64,000 nucleotides of DNA from Zhengitettix transpicula (Eukaryota > Arthropoda > Insecta > Orthoptera > Tetrigidae): NCBI GenBank assembly GCA_037074705.1, contig CM073590.1, positions 93,302,947 to 93,366,946 on the forward strand, given 5' to 3'. A program made the translations under genes and the position numbers. The first letter of the stretch is position 1, and each line of letters opens with the position of its first letter. Under the pieces are notes generated by a model. The model searched no databases, was not told where the DNA came from, and saw nothing but the letters and a program-made list of their open reading frames with translations. Below, piece after piece: positions 1 to 10,137 of this stretch.

Positions 1-146
1 TAGCCCGTCGGGCGCTAGTTACCCTTGGCTACCTTCCTCCACCTTTCCGCATCCACCCTTTCAAATCTCTATTTTCCTATGCTATAAGAGGGGAGTTGCC
101 ACTATGTGGATTACCCTATACATAGCCTGTCTACACCCAAAAAAAA
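1..146 (+). mobile_element. SINE-A copy 1, 3' end only
   Basis: Matches the last ~145 bases of a repeat present eight times in this window. Landmarks in order are a C/G-rich start, GGCTACCTTCCTCCAC, CCTATGCTATAAGAGGGGAG, ATGTGGATTACCCTATACAT, CTGTCTACACCC and an A-tail ending near 146. The A-tail gives the + orientation. The copy is cut by the window edge, so its 5' part probably lies to the left. Confidence 0.8.
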
Positions 147-480
147 TCAGTCGTACTGGAATGAAAACATTGGCACGGCTTTTAACTTTATAGTTAGTTG
201 TTTACCTCGGAATTGCCTACGCTATATAAATAGTACTGCCCCTGCTATAGGGCTTGGATTACCTTTATTTTCTAACGTATTAGTTATGACACATTGTTCC
301 AGTACAAAGTTTTACATTTAATACATTTTATTGCTTCTTAGCACTATCTAGATTATCTTCCCACTTACTCTTGTCAACAAAGATTTTGTTTTAATACCCA
401 TACTTGCCATTAAATTGTAAAGTTAGTTAGCATGAATTTTAAATTCTAACTCTGTCAAATAATGAGATACAATCAAAGAA
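147..480. other. anonymous AT-rich spacer
   Basis: AT-rich sequence between SINE-A copy 1 and the Penelope-like relic. The short open frames here look like chance. I see no repeat landmark or coding signal. Confidence 0.5.
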
Positions 481-640
481 GTCAATAATAAGAAAGATAG
501 CCAAATACAGACTAAATAAGTGATAAAATAAATACCACACAACGTTTCTGGGATCCTTGTTCCTTTCTTCAGGTTCTAAGAAGAGACTAGAGCGACACAA
601 CTGCTCTGGTCAGATAACAAAACTTAATACCCTTAAGGGT
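481..640 (-). mobile_element. Penelope-like terminal module, minus orientation
   Basis: The reverse complement of this stretch aligns by eye with 1,600-1,790 and 56,960-57,120. Shared landmarks are GCAGTTGTGTCG, a hammerhead-like core, GAAACGTTGTGTGGTATTTAT and TTGGCTATC. Its position just 3' of the reverse-transcriptase/endonuclease relic at 641-1,560, in the same orientation, fits the terminal repeat (pLTR) of a Penelope-like element. Penelope-like elements are known to carry such repeats, often rearranged or inverted. Confidence 0.65.
537..576 (-). ncRNA. hammerhead-like ribozyme core in a Penelope terminal module
   Basis: On the minus strand the order is CCTGAAGA, then GGAACAAGGATCC (a stem-loop able to form stem II), then AGAAACGTTGTG. 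This matches the hammerhead core pattern CUGANGA, stem II, GAAA. Hammerhead motifs are known in Penelope-like terminal repeats. Stems I and III and the cleavage site were not modelled, so activity is unproven. Confidence 0.45.
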
Positions 641-1560
641 TAACGTAACAATAGGTTGAAGTAGAAGATTTATTGTAGCAATACGGGAATGTAGTAATTG
701 TTGAGGATCGTAGTGTCTGTTTGTACATTAATTGCTGTGATGATTGATTTAATGTTAAGCATCTCTGATATGAGTCTGGAATTGTACCTGGTGTCAATGT
801 CTAAAATCATAGCATTTTGCCAATCATATATATGCTTAGAATTGATGTGTTTGGAGACTACATCGTTGGGAAGTTTGGTATTAGTTATATGTTCATTGAT
901 GTATGATAAGGGGAACGTTTTGTTCGCCCTATGTAGCAGGAATTATAATTACAGCAAAATATTTTGTAAACTACACAGTGTTTGCTGTAGGTGTAAAGTG
1001 GGTCCTTGTGGTTTTTAATCAAGTAGGAAAGAGTATTGGAAGATCTGTAAATATTTTATATTCTTTAAAAGTTTTGACGTGTTTCACATGTAGAAATTTG
1101 TAATAAGCGTGTACGAGAAAAAAAATTGGATTGACGTTTTTGGGAACACTGACAGTAGGATATAGTATTTTGTTCAATCTAATGTTTATGGTTTATTAAT
1201 ATAATTTGAAGGGTACTTACTAGAGATTAAAATGTTCTGAATAATATCTACGTTGTGTTGGTGGAACTTGGAGGTAGAACGTAAAATAGCTCGGTCTATA
1301 AGTTTTTATACTATAGCTCTCTTTAGGTTAGGAGGATGATCAGAAAGAAAATTGAGAACACGCTCTGAATATGTTGGTTTTCTGAACCGATTGGTGAGAA
1401 TGGAAGTATTGTGAAAGGATACAGTGACATCTCGAATTAAGAGAGCGGTTCAATTCAAGTTCAAGGGTGAAATGTAAGTTGGGATGATAATTATTGAAAG
1501 TATTGACTATAAGGTTGATTTGAGAGGAATTAACAATATAAAAAAATGTCATCTACATAT
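641..1560 (-). pseudogene. Penelope-like element: reverse transcriptase C-terminal part plus GIY-YIG endonuclease, decayed
   Basis: Read on the minus strand. The reverse-transcriptase catalytic motif YVDD is encoded at 1,548-1,559. A T-run frameshift follows at once, then the stretch NNYHPNLHFTLELE near 1,440-1,500, typical of Penelope-type enzymes. After a second frameshift comes FRKPTYSERVLNFLSDHPPN near 1,335-1,395. Around 915-980 the frame reads VYKIFCCNYNSCYIGRTKR, which matches the VYxI...YIGxT signature of the GIY-YIG nuclease domain. Such a protein would nick DNA and reverse-transcribe the element RNA onto the target. Several stops and frameshifts make it non-functional. The N-terminal part of the reverse transcriptase is missing, because the sequence switches to an inverted terminal module just past 1,560. 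The Penelope assignment rests on two independent domains in the right order. Confidence 0.8.
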
Positions 1561-1599
1561 CTGATGTAGCAAAGAGGTTGGACAGGAATTAGAGAAGGA

Positions 1600-1790
1600 C
1601 AAGTATTTTCTAAATATCTATATTTTTTTAGATTTGTCAACTGCCAAGTACAGTTGTACGCCTACTCTTCTTAGAACCCGAGGAAAGGGACAAGGATCCC
1701 AGAAACGATGTGTGATATTAATATTATCACTTATTTTGTGTGTAATTGGCTATCTTTATTATTATTAATTTTCAATTAGACCTAAATTTT
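1600..1790 (+). mobile_element. Penelope-like terminal module, inverted relative to the element body
   Basis: Matches the reverse complement of 481-640, including CAGTTGT, CTTCTTAGAACC, GGGACAAGGATCCCAGAAAC and TTGGCTATCTTTATTATTA. The two modules thus flank the coding relic as inverted repeats. This arrangement is seen in Penelope-like insertions, where a truncated copy is joined to a second piece in opposite orientation. Confidence 0.6.
1676..1712 (+). ncRNA. degenerate hammerhead-like core
   Basis: Reads CCCGAGGAAAGGGACAAGG then ATCCCAGAAACGATG. The stem II hairpin and the GAAA side are kept, but the CUGA side has become CCGA, so this copy is probably inactive. Confidence 0.35.
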
Positions 1791-2056
1791 TACCCTTAAT
1801 GAAAGATATCCTTAAAGATTTTACCACATCAGAGAGGAAAAAAAATTTCAGCCGTTTCCTCAAACGCAAACAAAATTTCTGCCATAGCAGTTAAAATCAA
1901 CATTTAGGACGTTGATACTTTTGTCAAAATGGTGTATGGGAGTTTAGTATTCATAAAATCCTTTTACGGCTGAATAAAAAAATATATACGTGACGGTTGG
2001 AATAAATATTGTTTTTTGAAAATCGAACAAAAGTTCGCTGTCAGCCACGTGGTTGA

Positions 2057-3199
2057 TTTCTCAAGTGTCTGAGGTTTCCGACCTCAACCTGAAGATAGCA
2101 ACACTCGTCAACAAAAGATAGAGAATAAGGTTGCGCACATCTTGAAAGTTACTTGCCAAAATTTCAGTCGTTGTGGACGCACAGTTGTTTTTGACAATCG
2201 TTTGAGACAGTATGAGTGTTTTAGAGGAAAAAAAATGAGTATCGAGCTGTCACTATATATTTGTTTTTGGAAGGAGATATGCCTACGCAAATCAAGGAGT
2301 GAATTTAAAAGTGGCCGGGAGACTCTGAATGTTTGAGAAGTTCGAAACTGCAACCCCTGACGATATCATCACTAAGTTCACCAAATGGTGCTAGGCAACC
2401 GTCTAATTAAAGTAAGAGAGATATCTGAGGCAATTAATATGTTCAAAGAACGTGTTACGTGTTTATTACATATTGAATCAAGATTTAGTCAGCATGTTTG
2501 GGGGGGGGGGGGGCTGTTGACGAAGTTTACCTGCAATAAATCGGAAATTTTTGGCGTCGATTAATTACTGTATATGAGACTTGGATACACCATTATAACC
2601 CAGAAACAAAAATATTGATAAAACAGTGGATTGTGAAGTGAAAATACATGACAGCAAAAACTGTTTTTTCGGCTGGAAACGGTATGAAGACTGTGCTTTG
2701 AATAGTCATGGAGTTAGTTATCTTGATCGATTATCTTAACAAAGAAAAAAGAAGTTACAGGAACATACTCTGCATTGTTACTTGAAAAGCTGAAGGCAGA
2801 AATTACGGAAAAACGGCCACATTTGCAGAAAAAAAATTGTTTCAGCAAGACAATGAGCAGGCTCACATCTCAGCGGTCGCCATGGCAAAAATCCATGAAT
2901 TACGGTTTGAACTGCTATTCACACTTCTTATTCACAAGATCTAGCCCAAAGCTACTGTGTTTTGTTTCCTAAGCTGAAAGTTGCTCTCGGAGGACAGAGA
3001 TTTTCGTCAAATGAGGAGGCCATCACCTTCGTAAACAATTATTTTGCAGTGAAAAACGCAGAGTGCTAATTGGATGGGTTAAAGTAATGGACTGAAGTTT
3101 GTAGACTTACAAGAAAACTATGTAGAAAATAAAATAAATTTGAAGAAAAAGTGTCTGGTATCTTTGTTAGGTCGAAAACTTTCCAGACCACCCTCATAT
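2057..3199 (+). pseudogene. mariner transposon with dead transposase
   Basis: A near full-length element of ~1.14 kb. The right end (3,169-3,198) is an inverted version of the left end (2,060-2,095). Both contain a GTTTYCGACCT-like block beside TCTG, as expected for mariner terminal repeats. Conceptual pieces read in order EISEAINMFKERVTCLLHIE (from ~2,428), FWRRLITVYETWIHHYNPET (from ~2,550), FQQDNEQAHISAVAMAKIHE (from ~2,840) and FSSNEEAITFVNNYF (from ~3,003). The first catalytic Asp is Tyr (YETWIHHY), the second is kept (QQDN), and the third is lost in a scrambled stretch near 2,945. A G14 run at 2,500-2,513 and many frameshifts also break the frame. The transposase would have cut and pasted the element at TA sites. 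Confidence 0.85.
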
Positions 3200-3555
3200 A
3201 ACAAGTGTATAAAGTTTATTTGAAATATATTTAAGCGTTATCTTGTTAGAAGCGAAAATATCTATTTTTCTTTAATATGCATGGTTAAAGATTTTGCTAA
3301 GAATCTTCTCTTCCTCTCATCCCCAACCCCGTCTGTAGATTAGAGAATTGTTCATAGAAATTGATATTTTCTTAAGAAAAACGAAGGAAGGTGCCAGCGA
3401 TACGCACAGAAGCTTAGAAGGCAGTAAGATATCGCTTTGAACCTTCTCACGCGTGTAGAACGGTAAATTTTTTCTTAAAAATTTGTCTGCACATTTTCTT
3501 GTGAAAAATTGCGAGTGCACAATCTAAATAAAAGAGTACGTAAAAAAACTATCTT
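3200..3555. other. anonymous AT-rich spacer
   Basis: Lies between the mariner end and a dispersed repeat. The 67-codon minus-strand frame at 3,317-3,520 has no recognisable similarity. Nothing else stands out. Confidence 0.5.
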
Positions 3556-3800
3556 TTGTATGCATTTATACAAATATAAATTTACCGTCAGATTTCTCTA
3601 GTTTTGTTGTTGTTAGATTCTTGTATGAAATTTTGTTATTGTAAATTAAATTTATATTTTTCTTCTGTAACTTTGGTGAAATTTTGAAAATCGCTATCTT
3701 CATTAAGGCCCTATAAGCGACCTTGAAATTTAGATTCTCATGAAAGCTAAGGCATTTCTTTAAAAACATCAAATGTAAAGAATTCAACGTAAATCCTTTG
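3556..3800 (+). repeat. dispersed repeat, shared with 11,195-11,440
   Basis: The two stretches align in the same orientation through ACCGYCAGAT, GTTTTTGTTGTTG-like, TTATTGTAA, TAACTTTGGTGAAAT and GAAATTTAGATTCTCAT, then AAGCTRAGGCATTT. It is AT-rich with no coding signal. Ends and class are unknown. Confidence 0.55.
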
Positions 3801-3905
3801 TTTCCTATTATATTTTGTATATTACATAATTTGACTACCCTATCGTGTTGGTTTTAATTTTCATTGTTTGCTTAACTTCTCCGCTTTTAATTAAAAGTGT
3901 ATACT

Positions 3906-3907
<2 letters not shown>

Positions 3908-3940
<33 letters not shown>
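3908..3940. repeat. (TA)n microsatellite bordering TAM copy A
   Basis: About 16 TA units between an ACAAT on the left and ATTGTAAT on the right, the start of the adjacent element. Confidence 0.95.
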
Positions 3941-3943
<3 letters not shown>

Positions 3944-4957
3944 AATAATTAACAAATTGACGTTAATTAAATGAAATTTGCCCCACGTTGTGGGCCAATA
4001 AACAATAAAAAACTTTAATTATTTAATTTGAATTTAAAGAATTAACCTCTCGTTGAAGCGTCAAAATGTAATAATTAAATGGAAGGCTTTTATTAAATGA
4101 AAAGATCAAATTAACAAACAAAATATTTATTTTATTTTGTGGCAATAACTCAAAAACAATAACAATTTAAAATATTAATTTCTCAGGGTCTTCACTGTGT
4201 TTGATAATGGACACAACAAATTGATTTTAAAATCTTATTAACCAACAGTTTACAATTCACCTAGACAATATGTCGATATAAAGAAATTAAAAAGAAAAGA
4301 ATTTATCTTGACAATTAAAATAGAACGAAATCTGACTTCTATCCTTTAATTACGTTTACATAAATCATTATTTTTGTATTTTGTTACTCACATCCGCCAA
4401 GCTGGTTCCAGCATTCCTTTTGTTTTCGGGAGTACACAATTGCAAAAATTTTACACTGATTCTAATATCGGCTCACAGATTTTACACTCTTGAAGTCCAC
4501 CTTGATAGGCTCCCAGGAACTCGGATGATCCTCCTTTTTGTCAGCTATCTGATAACTGCTTATCCTGTGATTCATATATTTGCTAGTCTTTTACCGCTTG
4601 GGACTTAAACTGCAACTTTACTATTCCTGGCTGACTAAGGACGTACACTGCTTTTACTTAGCAATATTTACGATTTAAATGCTTCCGTGAATGTTTTTTA
4701 CTTTGTCTTCAACTCACAACTTTGTTTAATAATACATTAAATGGCGGCTAGTCTCAGCTCTAGTATCATTTGTTCCGTCCTCCGAAATGTCCCGTCACCA
4801 ACTGAACTATCGTAGTCTCGAGTTTTAGCGCGCATACGCATTTTTGACTTTCCGTCAAAGTAACAGAGACCGGCTCCATTGTCGCTTTGGAAACTCCTGC
4901 CGCTACAATTAAATTTTATTAAAACCAATTAATGGCCGAATTAATTGGCATTACAAT
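3939..4957 (+). mobile_element. TAM copy A: ~1 kb non-autonomous DNA element in a (TA)n tract
   Basis: Starts ATTGTAATAATTAA and ends TTGGCATTACAAT, with (TA)-rich sequence on both sides. It shares a core at 4,184-4,217 (CAGGGTCTTCACTGTGTTTG then ATAATGGACACAAC) and ACGAAATCTGAC at 4,325 with other copies. Its right half (4,795-4,900, with GTTTTAGCGCGCAT) matches copy B. It has no transposase, so if mobile it needed help in trans. The superfamily cannot be named from these short ends. Confidence 0.7.
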
Positions 4958-7900
4958 ATATATATACATATATATATATATACATATATTAATAAATCAT
5001 TTAATTGTAAAACATATTTTGGTGTGTGTGTAGTTGAAATATTTTAAATTAGTTAACAAGCACGTGTTACAATTAAACAAATTGTCTACATGAAATAATT
5101 CTTACCCGTAATGGGAAATGTGATAAATTTTCCAAATATCTGAAGACTATGAATTAATGCCACGGAGTTGTTTGAATTTCGTAATGGAAATTTAAATGAG
5201 AAAGATTAACTTTTTTGTAACCCGATTTGTTGAATTCAACAGAAGACAGATAATACTTTAAAATATTATTATTTTTAAGTCTCTCAAATTTGATAAAATT
5301 ATTAATTATTTTAATTAGTACTTTCATTGTCAGGTATATGCCTGACTAGCAAAATCTGCGATGGGACAGTTCATCTGCAGAGTTATTACCCATGGCGTAA
5401 AATGACACTTCATTAACTACAAACAGAAATGGTTTGCATTAAGTAGACATGTTGAATGTTTGCATTTCGCGAGTAACTAGGAACTTGTGGAACGAAAGAG
5501 GAGGTAAATATTTGATATGTACATTTTCGAATGTCACATGCTGCAGAAACTCAAGCGATCATTACTAATGCTTCTTTTTTATCCTATAAGCACTCTATTT
5601 GTGTATAGCTTTGACTTCATGCAACATAAAAGACTTTAATTCGGTTAATGGCAAATTAAAAATCCATTATTCGCATTTACGTTACAAATTAATGGCAAAT
5701 AAAGCGGATTATTTCGCATCGAATAAGAAAAATGTCAGAAGGAAACACAATTTTCAATATAAAAGCTACGTATTTAAAAGAAAAGTTATGTGAACTCAAA
5801 TTATGTTTTGAGGTGAATGTATTTGGGGTTAATAATTTATTTATTTTAATTATTTAAGGCACAATTTATCATTATGATAATGAAAACTTGGTTGTCGAAT
5901 AACTTTATATATGTTACTCTTGTAAATTGTAATTATATAATATGTTTATGTTATGAATAGATGATTTTGGAAGGAATTCAACAAAATTTAAAATTTAATA
6001 ATTTTGAAACTAATAACTTTATCTTTATAAATTGCGACTGATGAAAACATTCGGGGTAAAATATAAACATAATGAAACATATATAAGTTCAAATAAATGT
6101 AATGTCTGAATTTGGACGTCAATTATACGGCCTGCACAACATTTTATATATTAGTTTTAGTAGACATTACCCGAGGCTGAGATGCATCAAGAAGATGGCC
6201 TTCACCAATATTATGATGAAGAAGTTGGAATTTGAGTGAGGTTAGCTATCCTCGTCGACTCCTGGTCACGTGTGAGTCTTCTCTATCCTATCGACGAGGA
6301 TAGATCATTGGTAAGAATGGCCAATTACTAAGCCGTAGTCTTCGGTACGATTCCTGATCATGTCGAGATTTTAATCCCTAAATTCAGTATCATAGCTTGA
6401 TTGAAAGAATTTCTTCAAGGATTGAATACTATTGTGGGAAATAAGATTAGATATGAACGAGAAAGAAATAATTATTACCGTTACGGTTTAAAAAGTATTT
6501 TTTTCTTGTATTTAAATATTCATAAGTAAATAGCAACATACACACATATTCATACAATAAATACTCGTGACTGAAGCAAAGCATATTTACACAGACTTCA
6601 GGTAGTGTGATCAAGATAGGATATTGACTGTAATAATCCCAAAAATACGCGAGTAATAATAAATTTTAATATGCACGGTGAATATTTTATTCTCGCTAAA
6701 ATAACTTATCATTCTAATGGTACCAAACTGCCAAAATGTTTTTTTGCAGTTCCATTAAAATTTCCGGCCGAACTGACATGCAGTAACGTAGTCCTGCAAC
6801 CGAGATGATAATAAGGTGCTCGCCATTTCACAGACAGTTCACACATCAACGTGAGTCTGAGCTCCACAGTTCAAATATAATCACCCTCATGCTCAACCGC
6901 ACCCTGCCTGTATTTAATAAATCTTTTGAATAAACACGGTTGTCCTTCTGCAAGTACAAAAACATAGGGAATTTAAATACATTTTGGCTTCTTTAAATAT
7001 TTATTATCTGCGAAAAGAATTTAGGAAATGTTGTTATGTGAATTATCAAGTCAATTTTAAATAGGCTACAAATCTCTTCACTTATGGTCTGACCATAAAA
7101 TGTTTCTCAGCTGCCACTAACGAAATCCCAACCGGAACACATAGAAGAGAAAAGGAAAAATGTTTTGCAGTCGTGTTCATGCGATCAGATTATCCTTTTT
7201 ATGTTGTGTACAGAGTCTGTTGGCAATGATACCTCAGAAATTCTTCAATAAAATTGTGTTTAAACGTAATTTACGTTAAATAACTATTCATAGTTTTTTG
7301 GAGATTAATATTCCCTAAGATCCATTTAATGTACTCAACTTCTAAGCTTTAAATCTTAATAGAATAATTTTTAATGTCTATTAAATTATGGTGACGTTAC
7401 GGGAGTAACTTACACTCTTACTTATATATTTTTTCATAAATTCGCAGAAAGATAACTTTTCCACTTCAGTTTCTTCGTGCCAATATACTTAGAAGAAAGC
7501 GGCTTCGTTCTAATTAAACTCTAGATGAGATTTGTAAGGTGAACACAGCATTTTCTAATTATATCAAGAAACTGGACCGTTACTTAATTCCTGATGACTA
7601 AGAGTGTCACATCTTTCTACTTGGAAATAAATCGCACAAAGTTTTGCACGTTAAAATAATTGTTCAGCGAGCGGGAACATTTCAGTACGCTTGGAGAGGA
7701 GTGTGATTTACAGGGCTCTTAATGTGATTAGCTCATGTAACACGGCTCCAGGTCCAGCAGGGCCCCCAGGACTGGTTCCCAGTCACTGCCATACCTTGCA
7801 TATGTTGCATTCGTGCTGACAGATGAACCTCAGAAAATACACAACAAATAATATTTGATCATGTTTTGTGTATTTCAGCGACGTGGTAGTGACTAAATAA

Positions 7901-8318
7901 ATTTATTTTAATTTTTAACTGTTTTATTGATTTGATACAAAAATCAGGTGATTCTGACGGACTGAAAAGCCAAAATTTATTAAAAAGTCTTGCATTGTTA
8001 TACATTTAGTAAAATAATTTAAAAATTTTTAGTATAAGAATTTATATTTAGATGTATCTATATTTATAATGTAAATAGTCAACTATTTATCCTTAGTACG
8101 TTACTAATTTTATATGATTGTAACTAACCAAACATTCAAATATGTAACCTTTTGTAGGTAAATAGTTAGCTTTCAGTAATAAACACACAAATGCTTATGT
8201 CAAATGAAACACTTTTAATTTATTATGCAATAATTAATTAAAATTTCACATGTTTTAAGGTTATTATTTACATAAAATTAATTGTAAATAGTAAAACCCT
8301 TACTCTGAAATTCACTTA
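4958..8318. other. anonymous AT-rich stretch
   Basis: The first ~35 bases are TA-rich. The remainder is AT-rich single-copy-looking DNA with short chance frames. 7,739-7,800 is more GC-rich and has a brief Gly-X-Y-like frame, judged accidental. I see no RNA gene, terminal repeats or splice-bounded coding exon. Confidence 0.45.
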
Positions 8319-8966
8319 TTAATGCGCTAATAACATTTTATTTAAACTGAAATCCATGTAGCACATAGTAATTCGACTTGTGACTGAGCACCAGGCTAGG
8401 TTCACGTTGGAACAATAGGTTCGTTCAGGGATATTGGACCCCATTCTGGTAGGAGCCAATTGAGAAAATAAGTTGTCGCAGACCTCGATCAAGTAGCAAC
8501 TAGCTGGAAAATTTGGTGACAACGATTGGTCAGATATGTTGGGATTAGTAGGAGGCGAGCCCGATTGAAAAATGTGATTTTTCACTTCCCAACCTTCTCT
8601 ACGACTTTCAAGTTCGGTTGGCCGAACAGATAATGTAAAAACAGTCCAGCTTCTGTTTTTTCGATAGATCTTGGCTGGTCCTAGGGTTTCAATCTTCCTT
8701 CGCCTGCTATGAGTTAAGTGAAATTTGCATGACTGGTCCGTACTCGGATGCCACTCAATCGTCATAGCTTCTATTATAGTGTTTGAAATCAGAAAAAATA
8801 ATACGTGAACAGAAATATAAACTTCACACTTTTTACGTAATATCTTGAAAACATCTATACAAGACTCAACTCGTTTATCAGCAATTGATCCTTGGTGCGA
8901 GGGAAAGGGAGGCGTGCGGCTCTTACAAATATGACGGGAAGGTATCGGGACACAAGAGGTTTCCAA
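8319..8966 (-). CDS. unassigned 215-codon open frame, probably not a gene
   Basis: The second-longest open frame in the window after the LINE RNase H frame. It starts with TTG, not ATG. The translation has no motif I recognise, no clear signal peptide and no repeats, apart from one short hydrophobic stretch (VHVLFFLISN). The DNA is somewhat more GC-rich than its flanks, which lowers stop frequency. It could be an old coding exon, part of an unrecognised repeat, or chance. No similar sequence occurs elsewhere in the window. I list it only because of its length. Confidence 0.15.
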   Translation of the reverse strand: METSCVPIPSRHICKSRTPPFPSHQGSIADKRVESCIDVFKILRKKCEVYISVHVLFFLISNTIIEAMTIEWHPSTDQSCKFHLTHSRRRKIETLGPAKIYRKNRSWTVFTLSVRPTELESRREGWEVKNHIFQSGSPPTNPNISDQSLSPNFPASCYLIEVCDNLFSQLAPTRMGSNIPERTYCSNVNLAWCSVTSRITMCYMDFSLNKMLLAH

Positions 8967-9316
8967 AGAAAAAGGGGAAGGAATTGGACCTCAGTCATTT
9001 ATAAACCAGAAAATGACCGTAATAAACCGGGAAGGAATCGAATCTCACCCGAATCTGTAAGTAGTGGTACTGAATCGAAAACGTATTGAATATCTTCCTG
9101 GGAAACGGCCCGGTGTTGTGCTTATACACGTGTCTACAATTAATTTGTGCTCTTAGATAAACGGTGTTATTGGAATTATACTCCATGTTTGTAAGGCGCA
9201 ATATTATGCGTAGAATCCGTATTTCCAGATCGACGAATACAGCATGAAAATTCTTTGCAACATACGGGCATTGTTTGCGTCAGTCCTGCCTCTACAAATC
9301 CCCCGCTGCATGATCG
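8967..9316. other. mixed-composition spacer upstream of the candidate promoter
   Basis: Slightly less AT-rich than average. Short overlapping frames on both strands have no recognisable products. It would be the upstream region of the candidate gene start at 9,317. Confidence 0.4.
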
Positions 9317-9324
9317 TATATAAG
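9317..9324 (+). promoter_or_regulatory. candidate TATA box (TATATAAG)
   Basis: A canonical TATATAAG 50 bases upstream of an ATG that opens a signal-peptide-like frame. The expected start site about 30 bases downstream falls near CAATGGTGCC. Such matches also arise by chance in AT-rich DNA; the support is the combination with the frame. Confidence 0.35.
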
Positions 9325-9374
9325 CAGCAAGAGAGATATTCAATGGTGCCCCACAACGTCACGTATCGTTCAAT

Positions 9375-9440
9375 ATGAAGCTAGACTATGCAGTCTGCAT
9401 CATAGTGCTCACTACAATATCGTCTATTGCGTATACATGA
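9375..9440 (+). CDS. candidate first coding exon: signal peptide of a secreted protein
   Basis: The ATG at 9,375 opens 21 codons beginning MKLDYAVCIIVLTT, followed by small residues (SSIA) and a TGA at 9,438. A basic N-terminus, a ~10-residue hydrophobic core and a small-residue cleavage region are the layout of a eukaryotic signal peptide. The frame is too short to be a usual protein. If real, it would be an exon spliced out before the stop; a GT lies at 9,431 (GC/GTATAC) but is a poor donor. No second exon was found within the next kilobase. It could equally be chance. No gene name is possible. Confidence 0.25.
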   Translation: MKLDYAVCIIVLTTISSIAYT

Positions 9441-9597
9441 CAGAACACACGTAATATTGGAGGGAGAAATACATTCTGTGACTAATTATGCGCTTGCCTG
9501 GTTATATTATAAAATTTTAATACACACGTTGTGATGTTATTAATTTTAACTAATAAATCACACGTTGACTTCTGTAAAGGATCATCAACGTAAAAGG

Positions 9598-9690
9598 TTA
9601 TAAAAAGAGTTCTGGGGTTTCACACAGGTGCCAACAGCGATTAAACCGCGAGGTTTCGACGACCGAAAGCTTTGTCGTGTAGGCAAAGTT
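9598..9690 (-). mobile_element. Penelope-like terminal module fragment
   Basis: On the minus strand it reads ACACGACAAAGCTTTCGGTC then GTCGAAACCTCG, later GTGTGAAACCCCAGAACTCT. The large inverted repeat at 28,432-28,600 has the same order: GACGACAGAGCTTTCAGTCG, TCGAAACGTT, and later GTGTGAATTCCGAGAACTAT. The GAAAC side of a hammerhead-like core is present; the CUGANGA side is not clear. Confidence 0.45.
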
Positions 9691-9774
9691 CCGGGACCGT
9701 CCTATTTCGTGATATATATACATAGTAGAGTTTACAAATGTGTAATGAAATGTTTTATATAAATTGTTTCTTTA

Positions 9775-10026
9775 ATTATTGGCGGCGTATAAATTTTCCT
9801 CCACACTCCTCATAACTAACTCGTCTTAATACTTTGTGAACAGCCACTTATATCCGGATTTGCTCAATATTTCCTATAATTAACGTTTCCTTAAGATAAA
9901 ATGGGATGTCCTTAGCTTTCATTATTATTTTTTCAATAAATCATACATTTTTTATTCACAACTCATACTCTAGAGAAACATCGTAACGCCAATATATATT
10001 AATTATATTTCATTATTGGCGGCGTA
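9775..10026. repeat. 15-bp direct repeats bounding a 222-bp segment
   Basis: ATTATTGGCGGCGTA occurs at 9,775-9,789 and 10,012-10,026. The intervening AT-rich segment has no recognisable content. The repeats could be a target duplication around an unrecognised insert. Confidence 0.4.
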
Positions 10027-10114
10027 ACTTTGAGCCCACAGCATTGTAAAGAACAGCATTGTTTGGCTCGAGAATTCAAACTATAATGGTTGCTACGGTG
10101 TATTGTCGAAAAGG

Positions 10115-10122
10115 TATATAAG
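10115..10122 (+). promoter_or_regulatory. TATA-like box upstream of SINE-A copy 2
   Basis: TATATAAG followed by ACGCTCAGACGG, which resembles an arthropod TATA plus initiator (TCAG) layout, although the spacing is short. It is only ~20 bases before SINE-A sequence, so any transcript would run into the SINE. No host gene is visible. Confidence 0.2.
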
Positions 10123-10137
10123 ACGCTCAGACGGTAC

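Noticed and set aside
7739..7800. Gly-X-Y-like collagen exon (APGPAGPPGL)
   Set aside because: Only three triplets, no clean splice borders, and a proline/glycine run is easily produced by CCAGG-rich DNA.
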